A stretch of DNA of 27,927 bases, taken from contig MNSZ01000066.1 of assembly GCA_001916715.1 (NCBI GenBank), forward strand, positions 1 through 27,927, read 5' to 3'. Both the position numbers and the translations under genes were made by a program. Shown one piece after another: positions 13,300 to 21,744 of this stretch. Positions within the stretch are counted from its first letter, which is position 1. Every line of letters starts with the position of its first letter. The notes under the pieces are model-generated. The model did not search any database, had not been told where the DNA came from, and saw only the letters and a program-made list of their open reading frames with translations. The stretch is from Firmicutes bacterium CAG:24053_14. GTDB lineage: Bacteria > Bacillota > Clostridia > Oscillospirales > Oscillospiraceae.

Positions 13300-15399
13300 A
13301 TGAGCAGAGAAGTAAAAAAGATCCCTGAGCTGTTCGGCAGCTGCGTATTCAACGAACGCACCATGCGCAAATACGTCAAGGAGAAGTACTTCCAGGAGTG
13401 GAAAAAGTGCCTTTCCGACGGAAAGCCGCTTACTCTTGAAGTTGCCGACGGCATTGCCGAGGGCATGAAGCAGTGGGCGCTTGAAAACGGCGCGACCCAC
13501 TTCACTCACTGGTTCCAGCCCCTGACCGGCATCACCGCCGAAAAGCACGACAGCTTCATTTCACCTGCCGGCGGCGGCGCGATAACGATGGAGTTTTCCG
13601 GCAAGGAGCTTGTCCGCGGCGAGCCGGACGCATCCAGCTTCCCCTCCGGCGGCCTGCGCGCGACCTTTGAAGCGCGCGGCTACAGTGCGTGGGACCCCAC
13701 CGCGTTTGCGTTTATCAAAGACGGAACGCTGTGCATCCCCACCGTGTTCTGCTCGTATTCCGGCGAGGCGCTGGACAAGAAAACTCCGCTGCTGCGCTCG
13801 TGTGATGCGGTCAGCCGCCAGGCGCTGCGCATACTGCATCTTTTCGGCGATACCGAAACGCAGAAGGTCATCGCGCAGGTCGGCCCGGAGCAGGAGTATT
13901 TCCTGATAGATAAAGAGCTGTTTTTGGAGCGCGAGGATCTGCGCCTTTGCGGAAGGACCCTGTTCGGCTCAAAGCCGCCCAAGGGTCAGGAGCTTGAGGA
14001 TCACTATTTCGGAACGATCCGTCCGCGCGTTGCCGAATACATGCAGGATCTCGACGAGGAGCTGTGGAAGCTCGGCGTTCTGTCGAAAACGCGGCATAAC
14101 GAGGTCGCCCCGGCTCAGCACGAGATGGCGCCTGTTTATTCCGACGCGAACACCGCAAACGATCAGAACCAGATCAGTATGGAGATCATGCAGAAGGTCG
14201 CAGACCGCCACGGCCTCGTCTGCCTGCTGCATGAAAAGCCCTTTGCCGGCGTAAACGGCTCGGGCAAGCACAACAACTGGTCGCTCGGCACGGACACGGG
14301 CAAGAACCTGTTCTCCCCGGGCAAGACTCCCAGCCAGAACGCGCAGTTTTTGCTGTTCCTTGCGGCATTCGTGAGAGGCGTTGATAAATATCAGGAGCTT
14401 TTGAGATGCTCGGTCGCCTTTGCCGGCAATGACCACCGCCTCGGCGCGCAGGAAGCGCCTCCGGCGATAATCTCGGTGTTCCTCGGCGAGGAGCTTGAGG
14501 GCATAGTCGATTCTATCGTAAACGACACGGGCTACACCGAAAAGAGCAAGAGCACGCTGCGCATCGGCGTTGACGTTCTGCCGCCCATTCCGCGCGACAC
14601 CACCGACCGCAACCGCACCTCGCCCGTTGCCTTCACCGGCAACAAATTCGAGTTCCGCATGCCCGGCTCGAGCCAGTCCATAGCCGGCCCGACGACGGTT
14701 CTGAACACGATCATTGCAGACTCGCTGTGCGTTTTCGCCGACGAGCTTGAAAAAGCATCGGACTTTACTTCGGCTCTGCACGAGCTTATAAAGCGCACGT
14801 TCAAGGAGCACGGCCGCATTCTTTTCGGCGGCAACGGCTATGACGAGTCGTGGGTCGCAGAGGCCGAAAAGCGCGGACTTAAAAACCTCAAGAACTCGTC
14901 CACGGCGCTGCCCGAGTACATGCTGCCGAAGAATATCGAGCTTCTGACCAAGTACGGCGTTTACACCGAGTCCGAGATCATCGCGCGCAATGAGATACAT
15001 ATGGAGCACTACTGCAAGGTCATCGCCATCGAGGGCGAGACGCTTGTTGACATGGTGCAGCACGGCATTCTCAACGCCGTTTCCGAGTACACCGCCGCGC
15101 TGAGCGAAACGCTTATCAAAAAGCGCAAGGCTCTGCCGGAGGTGCCCTGCCGTGTCGAAAGCGCACTGATAGGGACCCTCAGCAGCCTGAACGAGAGCCT
15201 GCTTGACAAGATGGTTTCTCTCAAATCCGCGCTTGAGACCGCGCCGAGCGTCGGCAGTGCCGAGCTTATGAAGTATTACCACGATGAGGTGTTCCTCAAA
15301 ATGGAGGATATGCGTGCCGTTATCGACAAGCTCGAAACGCTCACCGCAACGGAATACTGGCCGTACCCCAGCTATTACGATATGCTGTTTTCTGTCTGA
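13300..15399 (+). CDS. glnN: Glutamine synthetase, type III (GlnN)
   Basis: The enzyme forms glutamine from glutamate, ammonia and ATP. Its length of 699 residues and the N-terminal LFGSCVFNERTMRKYV mark the type III family, which is larger than GlnA and forms double hexamers. Visible family blocks are FPSGGLRATFEARGYSAWDP (about 115-134), GPEQEYFLID (about 195-204, metal-binding Glu), RHNEVAPAQHEMAP (about 265-278) and NGSGKHNNWSLG (about 319-330). AAGGAGG precedes the ATG. It lies 15 bp after asnB and is likely on the same transcript, so the T-box may also control part of the cell's glutamine supply. pyrG follows 41 bp downstream. Confidence 0.95.
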   Translation: MSREVKKIPELFGSCVFNERTMRKYVKEKYFQEWKKCLSDGKPLTLEVADGIAEGMKQWALENGATHFTHWFQPLTGITAEKHDSFISPAGGGAITMEFSGKELVRGEPDASSFPSGGLRATFEARGYSAWDPTAFAFIKDGTLCIPTVFCSYSGEALDKKTPLLRSCDAVSRQALRILHLFGDTETQKVIAQVGPEQEYFLIDKELFLEREDLRLCGRTLFGSKPPKGQELEDHYFGTIRPRVAEYMQDLDEELWKLGVLSKTRHNEVAPAQHEMAPVYSDANTANDQNQISMEIMQKVADRHGLVCLLHEKPFAGVNGSGKHNNWSLGTDTGKNLFSPGKTPSQNAQFLLFLAAFVRGVDKYQELLRCSVAFAGNDHRLGAQEAPPAIISVFLGEELEGIVDSIVNDTGYTEKSKSTLRIGVDVLPPIPRDTTDRNRTSPVAFTGNKFEFRMPGSSQSIAGPTTVLNTIIADSLCVFADELEKASDFTSALHELIKRTFKEHGRILFGGNGYDESWVAEAEKRGLKNLKNSSTALPEYMLPKNIELLTKYGVYTESEIIARNEIHMEHYCKVIAIEGETLVDMVQHGILNAVSEYTAALSETLIKKRKALPEVPCRVESALIGTLSSLNESLLDKMVSLKSALETAPSVGSAELMKYYHDEVFLKMEDMRAVIDKLETLTATEYWPYPSYYDMLFSV

Positions 15400-15440
15400 C
15401 AGGCAGTGAATAAGATATAAATTCTAACGAGAGAGAGCAA

Positions 15441-17036
15441 ATGATGATGAAGTATGTATTCGTAACAGGCGGAGTCGTGTCGGGGCTGGGCAAGGGAATA
15501 TGCGCAGCCTCGCTCGGCAGACTTTTGAAGCAGCGCGGTCTGCGCGTGAAAAACCAGAAATTTGACCCGTATCTAAACGTAGACCCCGGCACGATGAGCC
15601 CCTATCAGCACGGCGAGGTTTTCGTCACCGATGACGGTGCGGAAACCGACCTCGATCTCGGCCACTACGAGCGATTTGTCGATGAAAGCCTGAGCGGGAA
15701 CTCCTCGGTCTCGGCCGGGCGCATCTATTGGAACGTCTTAAACCGCGAGCGCCAGGGCGGATACCTCGGCGGCACGGTGCAGATAATACCCCATGTGACC
15801 GACGAGATAAAGCAGAGCGTATACGCAATGGAGGATGAGAATATCGACGTTCTCATCTGCGAGATCGGCGGCACGGTCGGCGATATCGAAAGCCAGCCGT
15901 TTCTTGAGGCCATACGTCAGGTGGCCGTCGAAAAGGGCAGGCAGAACGTGCTGTTTATCCATGTTCCGCTCATTGTGCAGATACCCGGCACGGGCGAGCT
16001 TAAAAGCAAGCCCACGCAGCACTCGGTCAAGGAGCTGCTGTCGGTCGGCATCCAGCCGGACATTCTCGTCTGCCGCACGGACGCCCCGATAAGCGACGAT
16101 ATCCGCCGCAAGATAGCTCTTTTCTGCAACGTTGAGCCTGAGTGTGTCATCCAGAACGCAACAGCCTCCACGCTGTATGAAGCGCCGCTGCTCTTGGAGC
16201 ACGAGGGCCTGTCCTCGGTCGTGTGCCGCAGACTCGGCCTTGATTGCCCCGAGCCGGATCTTACCGAGTGGAAGGCCATGGTCGGCAGGATCAAGGGCGC
16301 TCACCGCGCCGTGAAGATAGCCCTTGTCGGCAAATATGTTCAGCTGCACGACGCTTATCTGTCCGTTGCCGAGTCGCTTAACCATGCGTCGGCCGCAAAC
16401 GATGCCGTTATGGAGATAAAGTGGGTCGATTCCGAGGAGCTTATGGAGGATAATATCGCGTCCGTACTCGGAGATTGCAGCGGTATTCTCGTTCCCGGCG
16501 GCTTCGGAGACCGCGGTATTGAGGGAATGATACTTGCGGCAAAATATGCACGCGAAAACGACGTTCCGTACCTCGGCATTTGCCTCGGACTTCAGATCGC
16601 GGTCATAGAATTTGCGCGCCATGTTCTCGGCTGGAAGGATGCAAACTCTGCCGAGTTCACCGCCGATTCGCAGCATCTTGTTATCGATCTCATGCCCGAG
16701 CAGCAGGGCATAACCGCAAAGGGAGGCACGATGCGCCTTGGCAAATACCCCTGTGTGCTCTCGCCCGAGAGTAAGGCTTACGAATACTACGGCGAGGGAC
16801 TTATTTATGAGCGCCACCGCCACAGATACGAGGTCAACAATGACTTCCGTGAGGAGATCGTTGCGCGCGGACTTCTGCCCGTCGGCATGAGCCCGGACGG
16901 CTCGCTTGTAGAGATGGTTGAAAACCCGGCGTGCAAATGGTTCGTCGCGGCGCAGTTCCACCCCGAATTTAAAAGCAGACCGAATAAGCCGCATCCGCTG
17001 TTCAACGGCTTTGTAAAGGCGGCACTGGAAAGGTGA
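15441..17036 (+). CDS. pyrG: CTP synthase
   Basis: The enzyme converts UTP to CTP with ATP and glutamine. The 531-residue protein has the N-terminal synthase domain, with P-loop VTGGVVSGLGKG (8-19) and the family blocks FDPYLNVDPGTMSPYQHGEV and IEGMILA, and the C-terminal class I glutaminase domain with the nucleophile Cys in GICLGLQ and the His-Glu pair in QFHPEF. The first of three start-region ATG codons was chosen (GAGAGA upstream); the second or third is equally possible. The order asnB-glnN-pyrG-nadE is striking because all four handle glutamine or ammonia nitrogen. The 41-bp gap before it shows no terminator. Confidence 0.96.
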   Translation: MMMKYVFVTGGVVSGLGKGICAASLGRLLKQRGLRVKNQKFDPYLNVDPGTMSPYQHGEVFVTDDGAETDLDLGHYERFVDESLSGNSSVSAGRIYWNVLNRERQGGYLGGTVQIIPHVTDEIKQSVYAMEDENIDVLICEIGGTVGDIESQPFLEAIRQVAVEKGRQNVLFIHVPLIVQIPGTGELKSKPTQHSVKELLSVGIQPDILVCRTDAPISDDIRRKIALFCNVEPECVIQNATASTLYEAPLLLEHEGLSSVVCRRLGLDCPEPDLTEWKAMVGRIKGAHRAVKIALVGKYVQLHDAYLSVAESLNHASAANDAVMEIKWVDSEELMEDNIASVLGDCSGILVPGGFGDRGIEGMILAAKYARENDVPYLGICLGLQIAVIEFARHVLGWKDANSAEFTADSQHLVIDLMPEQQGITAKGGTMRLGKYPCVLSPESKAYEYYGEGLIYERHRHRYEVNNDFREEIVARGLLPVGMSPDGSLVEMVENPACKWFVAAQFHPEFKSRPNKPHPLFNGFVKAALER

Positions 17037-17042
17037 ATTAAA

Positions 17043-17765
17043 ATGAGAAACTACGAAAAAGAATATATCCAGCGAGTTCAGTTCATCCGCTACGCCGTGC
17101 GCGAAAGCGGAGCCGACGGCATAGTTTACGGCAACTCCGGCGGCAAGGATTCCGCGCTTGTCGGCATCCTGTGCAAGGCCGCATGCGAGAACACCGTGGG
17201 TGTTATTATGCCCTGCACCTCCGTGCGCAATTACGACATGGATAAGCGCGACGGCGAGACCGTTGCCGCGCAGTATGAGATCGAAACGCGCTATGCCGAC
17301 CTTACGGCGGTCAAGGCTGCCGAAAAGGCCGTGCTTGCAGGCGTTACGAAGCTCACCGATGCCGCAGAGGCAAACATTGCGCCGCGCCTGAGAATGGCAA
17401 CGCTCTATGCGATCGCCGCGTCGGAAAATCGCCTCGTTGCCGGAACGGGCAACCGCAGCGAAGCCTATGTCGGCTACTTCACCAAGTGGGGCGACGGCGC
17501 ACACGATTTTAACCCCATCGACGATCTGACCGTCACGGAGATATACGAATTTCTGCGTTGGCTGAAGGCTCCCGAGTGCGTCATAGAAAAAGCGCCCTCT
17601 GCCGGCCTGTTTGACGGACAGACCGATGAAGGCGAAATGGGATTTACCTATAAAGAGCTTGACACTTACCTTGGCGGTGGTAAAATAGACGATGCGGTGC
17701 TTGAAAAGATCCAGCGTATGCATGCAAAAAGCGAGCATAAGCGCCGCAGTATACTGACGTTTTGA
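17043..17765 (+). CDS. nadE: NAD+ synthetase, ammonia-dependent type
   Basis: The enzyme amidates nicotinate adenine dinucleotide to NAD with ATP. The protein of 240 residues has the adenylation PP-loop NSGGKDSALVG (31-41) and the family blocks VAGTGNRSEAYVGYFTKWGD and KAPSAGLFDGQTDEGEMGF. There is no N-terminal nitrilase-type glutaminase domain, so it must use free ammonia. It starts 6 bp after pyrG and is probably cotranscribed. bioY starts 11 bp downstream. Confidence 0.95.
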   Translation: MRNYEKEYIQRVQFIRYAVRESGADGIVYGNSGGKDSALVGILCKAACENTVGVIMPCTSVRNYDMDKRDGETVAAQYEIETRYADLTAVKAAEKAVLAGVTKLTDAAEANIAPRLRMATLYAIAASENRLVAGTGNRSEAYVGYFTKWGDGAHDFNPIDDLTVTEIYEFLRWLKAPECVIEKAPSAGLFDGQTDEGEMGFTYKELDTYLGGGKIDDAVLEKIQRMHAKSEHKRRSILTF

Positions 17766-17776
17766 GGTGCAAATAT

Positions 17777-18307
17777 TTGAAGACTAAGGATATGGCCTAC
17801 ATCGCCCTGATGGCGGTGCTCATATCGGTCTGCTCATGGCTGTCGGTTCCGGCAGCCATTCCTTTTACCATGCAGACCTACGCGGTGTTTACGGCTCTGC
17901 TGCTTCTCGGCGGCAGGCGCGGCAGCATTGCCGTCGCGGTGTACATAGCGCTCGGCGCTGTCGGACTGCCGGTGTTCTCCGGCTTTGCCGGCGGTATCGG
18001 GAAGCTCATGGGGCCGAGCGGCGGATATATCTTCGGCTTTATGCTCACGGCGCTTTGCTATTGGCTCTGCGAAAGAGTCCTCGGCAAAAAGCTGTGGGTA
18101 AAAACAGTGTCGCTCGTCGTGGGGCTTGCTCTGTGCTACGCCTTCGGCACGGTGTGGTTTGTTAAGGTCTATTCCGCGGCAAAGCCCATAAGCTATGCCT
18201 CGGCGCTGGGCATGTGCGTTTTTCCGTTCATCGTCCCGGATCTTGTCAAGATGGCGCTTGCGTTTCTGACCGAGCGGGTGATAAAAAAACATGTGAATAT
18301 CGAGTGA
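17777..18307 (+). CDS. bioY: Biotin transporter substrate-binding protein BioY
   Basis: BioY is the membrane S component of an ECF-type biotin importer. The 176-residue protein shows about six hydrophobic segments and the family blocks IPFTMQTYAVFTALLLLGG, ALGAVGLPVFSGFAGG and GPSGGYIFGF. The start is read as TTG 17777 because GAGGTG (17764-17769) lies 7 nt upstream; an ATG 15 nt later (17792) is the alternative. No ECF ATPase or EcfT gene is nearby in this window, so it presumably uses a shared module. It is the last gene before the strong terminator at 18308. Confidence 0.93.
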   Translation: MKTKDMAYIALMAVLISVCSWLSVPAAIPFTMQTYAVFTALLLLGGRRGSIAVAVYIALGAVGLPVFSGFAGGIGKLMGPSGGYIFGFMLTALCYWLCERVLGKKLWVKTVSLVVGLALCYAFGTVWFVKVYSAAKPISYASALGMCVFPFIVPDLVKMALAFLTERVIKKHVNIE

Positions 18308-18340
18308 AAAAAGCAGCCCGTCCACGGACGGGCTGCTTTT
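18308..18340 (+). terminator. Intrinsic terminator of the asnB-bioY run
   Basis: AAAGCAGCCCGTCC pairs with GGACGGGCTGCTTT around a short loop, ending in TTTT. It is strong and is the only clear terminator after asnB. Confidence 0.85.
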
Positions 18341-18377
18341 GCGTGAAATTACGGCGGAGCGAAAGGCAGACCGGAAT

Positions 18378-18671
18378 TTACGAATCCTTTTCATATGATA
18401 TTCCAAGCAACAGCAAATTCAAGATTACCGTAAAGACCAGCAGTCCAATGCAGGTAGCGATTACGGCACCGATCGTATCTTCGATACCTCCGATGTCCCC
18501 TGCTGTTACGCGCGCTTTAATCGTAAACAGCTCCATAATTGCAGCTATTGTACAAAATGTGAAGCTGATGACTGAAAATAGATACGGACGCTTCAGCGGC
18601 TTTTTCCCATTTTTCCAAATAGCGAACGCCGGAATTCCTATTGCGACAACAATTGAAATAATTGGAATCAT
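18378..18671 (-). CDS. Small membrane protein of unknown function
   Basis: This is a protein of 97 residues with three hydrophobic stretches (about 2-18, 30-50 and 66-92), so probably three membrane helices. The middle loop contains GDIGGIEDTIGAVIATCIG, which looks conserved-type rather than random. GGAGGG lies just upstream of the ATG. I do not recognise a named family and assign no function. It lies 66 bp after the HxlR-type gene on the same strand and may have been regulated by it. Confidence 0.75.
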   Translation of the reverse strand: MIPIISIVVAIGIPAFAIWKNGKKPLKRPYLFSVISFTFCTIAAIMELFTIKARVTAGDIGGIEDTIGAVIATCIGLLVFTVILNLLLLGISYEKDS

Positions 18672-18737
18672 AGTATTCCCTCCTATAAATTTCGATTTAT
18701 CAGAATGTCGAACTGCTGAAGACCACAGAATGAAACG

Positions 18738-19013
18738 TCATATTCTGTTTTCGCTGCCCCAGATGCAGAGCTTGTCGAGCACCTCCATGAGCGATCTTCC
18801 GCGCTCTGTCAGGGAATATTCGACCTTGGGCGGTATCTGCGGATACTCTTTGCGCGATATCAGCCTGTCGGTCTCCAGCTCCTTGAGGTTTGTGCTGAGC
18901 GTCTTGTCGGTAATGCGGCCGAGGTAGCGCTTCATCTCGTTAAACCGCACCGGCTCATATTCCATCAGGCAATAGAGTATCACCATCTTGTGCTTGCCGC
19001 TTATAAGCGACAT
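18738..19013 (-). CDS. HxlR-family regulator, N terminus lost
   Basis: This is a winged-helix DNA-binding protein of the HxlR family: LISGKHKMVILYCLMEYEP, RFNEMKRYLGRITDKTLSTN, LISRKEYPQIPPKVEYSLTE, then a C-terminal LCIWGSE. At 91 residues it is short. Family members carry a further 10-15 residues with a conserved Cys-Pro before the SLI-GK block. In the frame upstream of ATG 19013, the codons read KPFSCT, a faint trace of that segment, but they lie in the terminator of the preceding symporter gene. There is no ribosome binding site before the ATG and no room for a promoter (66 bp to the symporter stop). It may be a decaying gene or one expressed by read-through. Confidence 0.75.
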   Translation of the reverse strand: MSLISGKHKMVILYCLMEYEPVRFNEMKRYLGRITDKTLSTNLKELETDRLISRKEYPQIPPKVEYSLTERGRSLMEVLDKLCIWGSENRI

Positions 19014-19021
19014 GGTGCAGC

Positions 19022-19060
19022 TAAAAGGCTTGCAATCTGCGGTTGGCAGACTGCAAGCCC
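19022..19060 (-). terminator. Terminator of the symporter gene
   Basis: On the minus strand GGCTTGCAGTCTGC pairs with GCAGATTGCAAGCC, with CAACC in the loop, followed by TTTTAG. It ends 9 bp before the HxlR start codon. Confidence 0.8.
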
Positions 19061-19079
19061 TTTCGGTTGTTTGAATACT

Positions 19080-20615
19080 TTACTTCATTGCGGTGACTGC
19101 GTCGAAGTCCTCGCAGATCTTTGCGTCGGGAGCTTTGGTCAGAAGCGAAACGACAACGATGAAGATGCAGGAGGTGATGAATGCGGGCAGCAGCTCGTAG
19201 ATCGCAAACGCGCCGCCGATGGGAGCTATTGCATACTTCCAGATGAAGACCATAGCAGCGCCGGAGAACATGCCGGCGATCGCGCCCCACTTGTTGCAGC
19301 GCTTCCAGTAAAGCGAGAACAGAACGATGGGACCGAAGGTGGCGCCGAAGCCTGCCCATGCGAAGGATACGACGCGGAATATGGAGCTTGTGGGATCAAG
19401 TGCGAACAGCACACCGCAGACAGCCACGCACAGAACGGTGACGCGGGCAACGATCATGCTCTTCTTGTCGTCAAGCTCAACGCCGAACACGCCGCGGATG
19501 ATATTCTGCGCGATAGCGCTTGCTGCCGCCAAGAGCTGAACGTCGGCGGTGGACATGGTAGCGGCGAGTATGCCGGCAAGGACAAGACCTGCGAGGATAG
19601 CGAAGAATGCGCCGTACTCGGACAGGACAGCAGCAATGGTGACGATAAGTGCCTCGGCGGAGGAAGCATCGCCGAACATGGCGATGATGTTCTCCTTAGC
19701 CATGGAGTAGCCGACTATGCCGATGATGACGGCAACGGACAGGGAAACAACAACCCAGACAGTAGCTACACGGCGGCTGAGCTTGAGCTTCTTTTCGTCC
19801 TTGATTGCCATGAAGTGAAGAACAACGTGGGGCATGCCGAAGTAGCCGAGCGCCCATGCGAGGGTGGATATTATCTTGAGAGTGCCGAACTCGCCGGCCT
19901 CGGCGGCCTGAATGCTGGTGGTTGCGGTCATGCTGAGGTAGCCGGGGATGGCCTTGGCATTTGCAATGACATTTTCCCAGCCGCCGACTGAGTTGATGCC
20001 GAAGATGAGGACAACCGCCAGAGCAAAGACCATGATAAGGCTTTGAACAAGGCTCGTTACCGAGGCCGCCGTGAAGCCGCCGCATGTGGTGTATGCTACG
20101 ATTACGGCAGCGCTTATTATCATGGTGGGAACGTAGTCATATCCGAACAGAGTTCCGAAAAGCTTGCCGCAGGCCGAGAAGCCGGAAGCTGTGTAGGGAA
20201 CGTAGAAAACGATGATGGTTATGGCGCCTATAAGCTCAATGAGCTTGGTGTTATCGTAGAAGCGGCGGGATATGTACTCGGGCAGAGTCAGCGCGCCCAG
20301 CCGCACCGAGTAGCGGCGCAGACGCTTTGCAACGAACAGCCAGTTGAGATAGGTGCCAAGCGCAAGGCCGATAGCCGTCCAGCTCGCTTCCGCGATGCCG
20401 CAGAAGAACGCCAGTCCGGGAACGCCCATGAGCAGATATGCGCTCATGTCCGAAGCTTCGGTGGAAAGCGCCGTCACGATAGGGCCGAGCTTGCGGCCGC
20501 CGAGGTAAAACTCGTGTGCGTCGGACTGCCCCTTGGAATAGTAAACGCCGATGGCGACCATACCGACAAGGTAGACCACAATGGCGATCAGGATGCAAAT
20601 AATATTACCTGTCAT
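19080..20615 (-). CDS. putP: Sodium/solute symporter, proline type (PutP-like)
   Basis: This is an inner-membrane secondary transporter of the SSS family that couples sodium entry to uptake of a solute, most often proline. The 511-residue protein has about 13 hydrophobic helices. Diagnostic stretches include FYLGGRKLGPIVTALSTEAS, MSAYLLMGVPG, LTLPEYISRRF, the sodium-site segment ILAATMSTADVQLLAAASA and SFAWAGFGATFGP. ATG 20615 was chosen because GGAGAG lies 6 nt upstream. A LysR-type gene diverges from it, with operator-like repeats between, so it is the likely target of that regulator. Proline as substrate is inferred from family resemblance; other solutes cannot be excluded. Confidence 0.9.
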   Translation of the reverse strand: MTGNIICILIAIVVYLVGMVAIGVYYSKGQSDAHEFYLGGRKLGPIVTALSTEASDMSAYLLMGVPGLAFFCGIAEASWTAIGLALGTYLNWLFVAKRLRRYSVRLGALTLPEYISRRFYDNTKLIELIGAITIIVFYVPYTASGFSACGKLFGTLFGYDYVPTMIISAAVIVAYTTCGGFTAASVTSLVQSLIMVFALAVVLIFGINSVGGWENVIANAKAIPGYLSMTATTSIQAAEAGEFGTLKIISTLAWALGYFGMPHVVLHFMAIKDEKKLKLSRRVATVWVVVSLSVAVIIGIVGYSMAKENIIAMFGDASSAEALIVTIAAVLSEYGAFFAILAGLVLAGILAATMSTADVQLLAAASAIAQNIIRGVFGVELDDKKSMIVARVTVLCVAVCGVLFALDPTSSIFRVVSFAWAGFGATFGPIVLFSLYWKRCNKWGAIAGMFSGAAMVFIWKYAIAPIGGAFAIYELLPAFITSCIFIVVVSLLTKAPDAKICEDFDAVTAMK

Positions 20616-20650
20616 GTTTCTCTCTCCAATCATTTTTAAACGATGTTTGA

Positions 20651-20679
20651 ATTATAGCCGCACAAAAAGTGCGTTGCAA
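20651..20679 (-). promoter_or_regulatory. Promoter of the symporter gene
   Basis: On the minus strand TTGCAA (20679-20674) and TATAAT (20656-20651) are 17 bp apart. The spacer contains a small inverted repeat, GCACTTTTTGTGC. Confidence 0.7.
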
Positions 20680-20701
20680 GGCGAAATATTATCGAAATTA
20701 C

Positions 20702-20729
20702 TTGATTTTCAGAAAAAACGCGGTATATT
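20702..20729 (+). promoter_or_regulatory. Probable promoter of the divergent lysR gene
   Basis: TTGATT (20702-20707) and TATATT (20724-20729) are 16 bp apart. Transcription would start upstream of the TTCATG repeats. Confidence 0.5.
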
Positions 20730-20748
20730 ATTACCATACCTAATTATT

Positions 20749-20775
20749 TTCATGCTAACATGAATAAAATTCATG
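20749..20775. promoter_or_regulatory. Operator-like TTCATG repeats
   Basis: TTCATG (20749-20754), CATGAA (20759-20764) and TTCATG (20770-20775) form two overlapping inverted repeats, with 4-nt and 5-nt gaps, just before the lysR start. This is a plausible binding site for the LysR protein itself. Confidence 0.5.
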
Positions 20776-20796
20776 TAAATTCCCCGGAGGAGCAAT

Positions 20797-21681
20797 ATGA
20801 GCATTTCAAAATACGAAACTCTCGCGAAAGTGGTGGAGTTGGGCAGCCTTACAAGAGCGGCCGACGCCCTCGGATGCACGCAGTCGGCAGTCAGCCATAC
20901 TATTAATAATTTGGAGGCCGAGCTTGGCTTTTCGGTCATAACCCGCTCGCGCGCCGGAGTTAAGCTCACCGCCGACGGAGAGCGCATAATGCCGTCAGTG
21001 CGCGGAATGCTCAACTATGAAGAGCAGCTTAGGCAGACAGCCTCTGCCATCCGCGGCCTTGATTCCGGCACGGTGCGCATAGGCGCATTCACCTCCGTTG
21101 CGGTCCACTGGCTGCCCGGCGTAATAAAAGAGTTCCAGCACGATTACCCGAACGTCGATCTCAAGCTCTTAAACGGCGACTATTACGATGTTGAACGCTG
21201 GATAGACGAGGGCAGCGTTGACCTCGGCTTCGTTAACGTCCCGACTAAGATCAAATGCGAGTGCATACCGCTAATGGAGGACAGACTGCTTGCAATATTG
21301 CCGCACGGGCACAAATTCGAGTCTTATCCCAAATTTCCGCTCGTTGAGTGCGAGACGGAGGCGTTCATAACCTTGCTCGAAGAATCGAACCACGACGCAA
21401 ATCGCGCTCTTGCCGCAGCGGGTATAAAGCCGAACATCAGGTTTTCCACCAAGGACGACTACGCCATAATCGCAATGGTCGAAAAGGGACTGGGCATATC
21501 CATCATGCCCGAGCTTCTGCTGACCGGACGGCACGACGATGTTGTTGTAAAAGAGCTTGTTCCGCCCTCAAAGCGTGTTATCGGCCTCGCAATAACCGAA
21601 ACCAGCCGCAACAGCCCGGCGACACGCAAGTTTGCCGACTACACCGTTGACTGGGTGCGCCGCGGTATTGCTACCGTGTAA
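20797..21681 (+). CDS. LysR-family transcriptional regulator
   Basis: The 294-residue regulator has an N-terminal winged helix-turn-helix (YETLAKVVELGSLTRAADAL, then TQSAVSHTINNLEAELGF) and a ligand-binding domain beginning VRIGAFTSVAVHWLPGVI. CGGAGGAG lies 6 nt upstream of the ATG. It is transcribed away from the PutP-like symporter gene, with TTCATG inverted repeats in the shared region, the usual arrangement for a LysR protein controlling its neighbour. Ligand unknown. The trkA gene downstream is separated by 63 bp. Confidence 0.93.
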   Translation: MSISKYETLAKVVELGSLTRAADALGCTQSAVSHTINNLEAELGFSVITRSRAGVKLTADGERIMPSVRGMLNYEEQLRQTASAIRGLDSGTVRIGAFTSVAVHWLPGVIKEFQHDYPNVDLKLLNGDYYDVERWIDEGSVDLGFVNVPTKIKCECIPLMEDRLLAILPHGHKFESYPKFPLVECETEAFITLLEESNHDANRALAAAGIKPNIRFSTKDDYAIIAMVEKGLGISIMPELLLTGRHDDVVVKELVPPSKRVIGLAITETSRNSPATRKFADYTVDWVRRGIATV

Positions 21682-21744
21682 ATAATGTGTTAATATATGC
21701 GTTACTGGATTTTTCAAAATAGATATATTGAGAGGATCTGAAAA

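Noticed and set aside
12283..15282. Long minus-strand frames opposite asnB and glutamine synthetase
   Set aside because: They are shadows of well-supported genes on the other strand.
15738..17738. Minus-strand open frame of 666 codons opposite pyrG and nadE
   Set aside because: It is antisense to two certain genes, has no recognisable domains and no plausible ribosome binding site.
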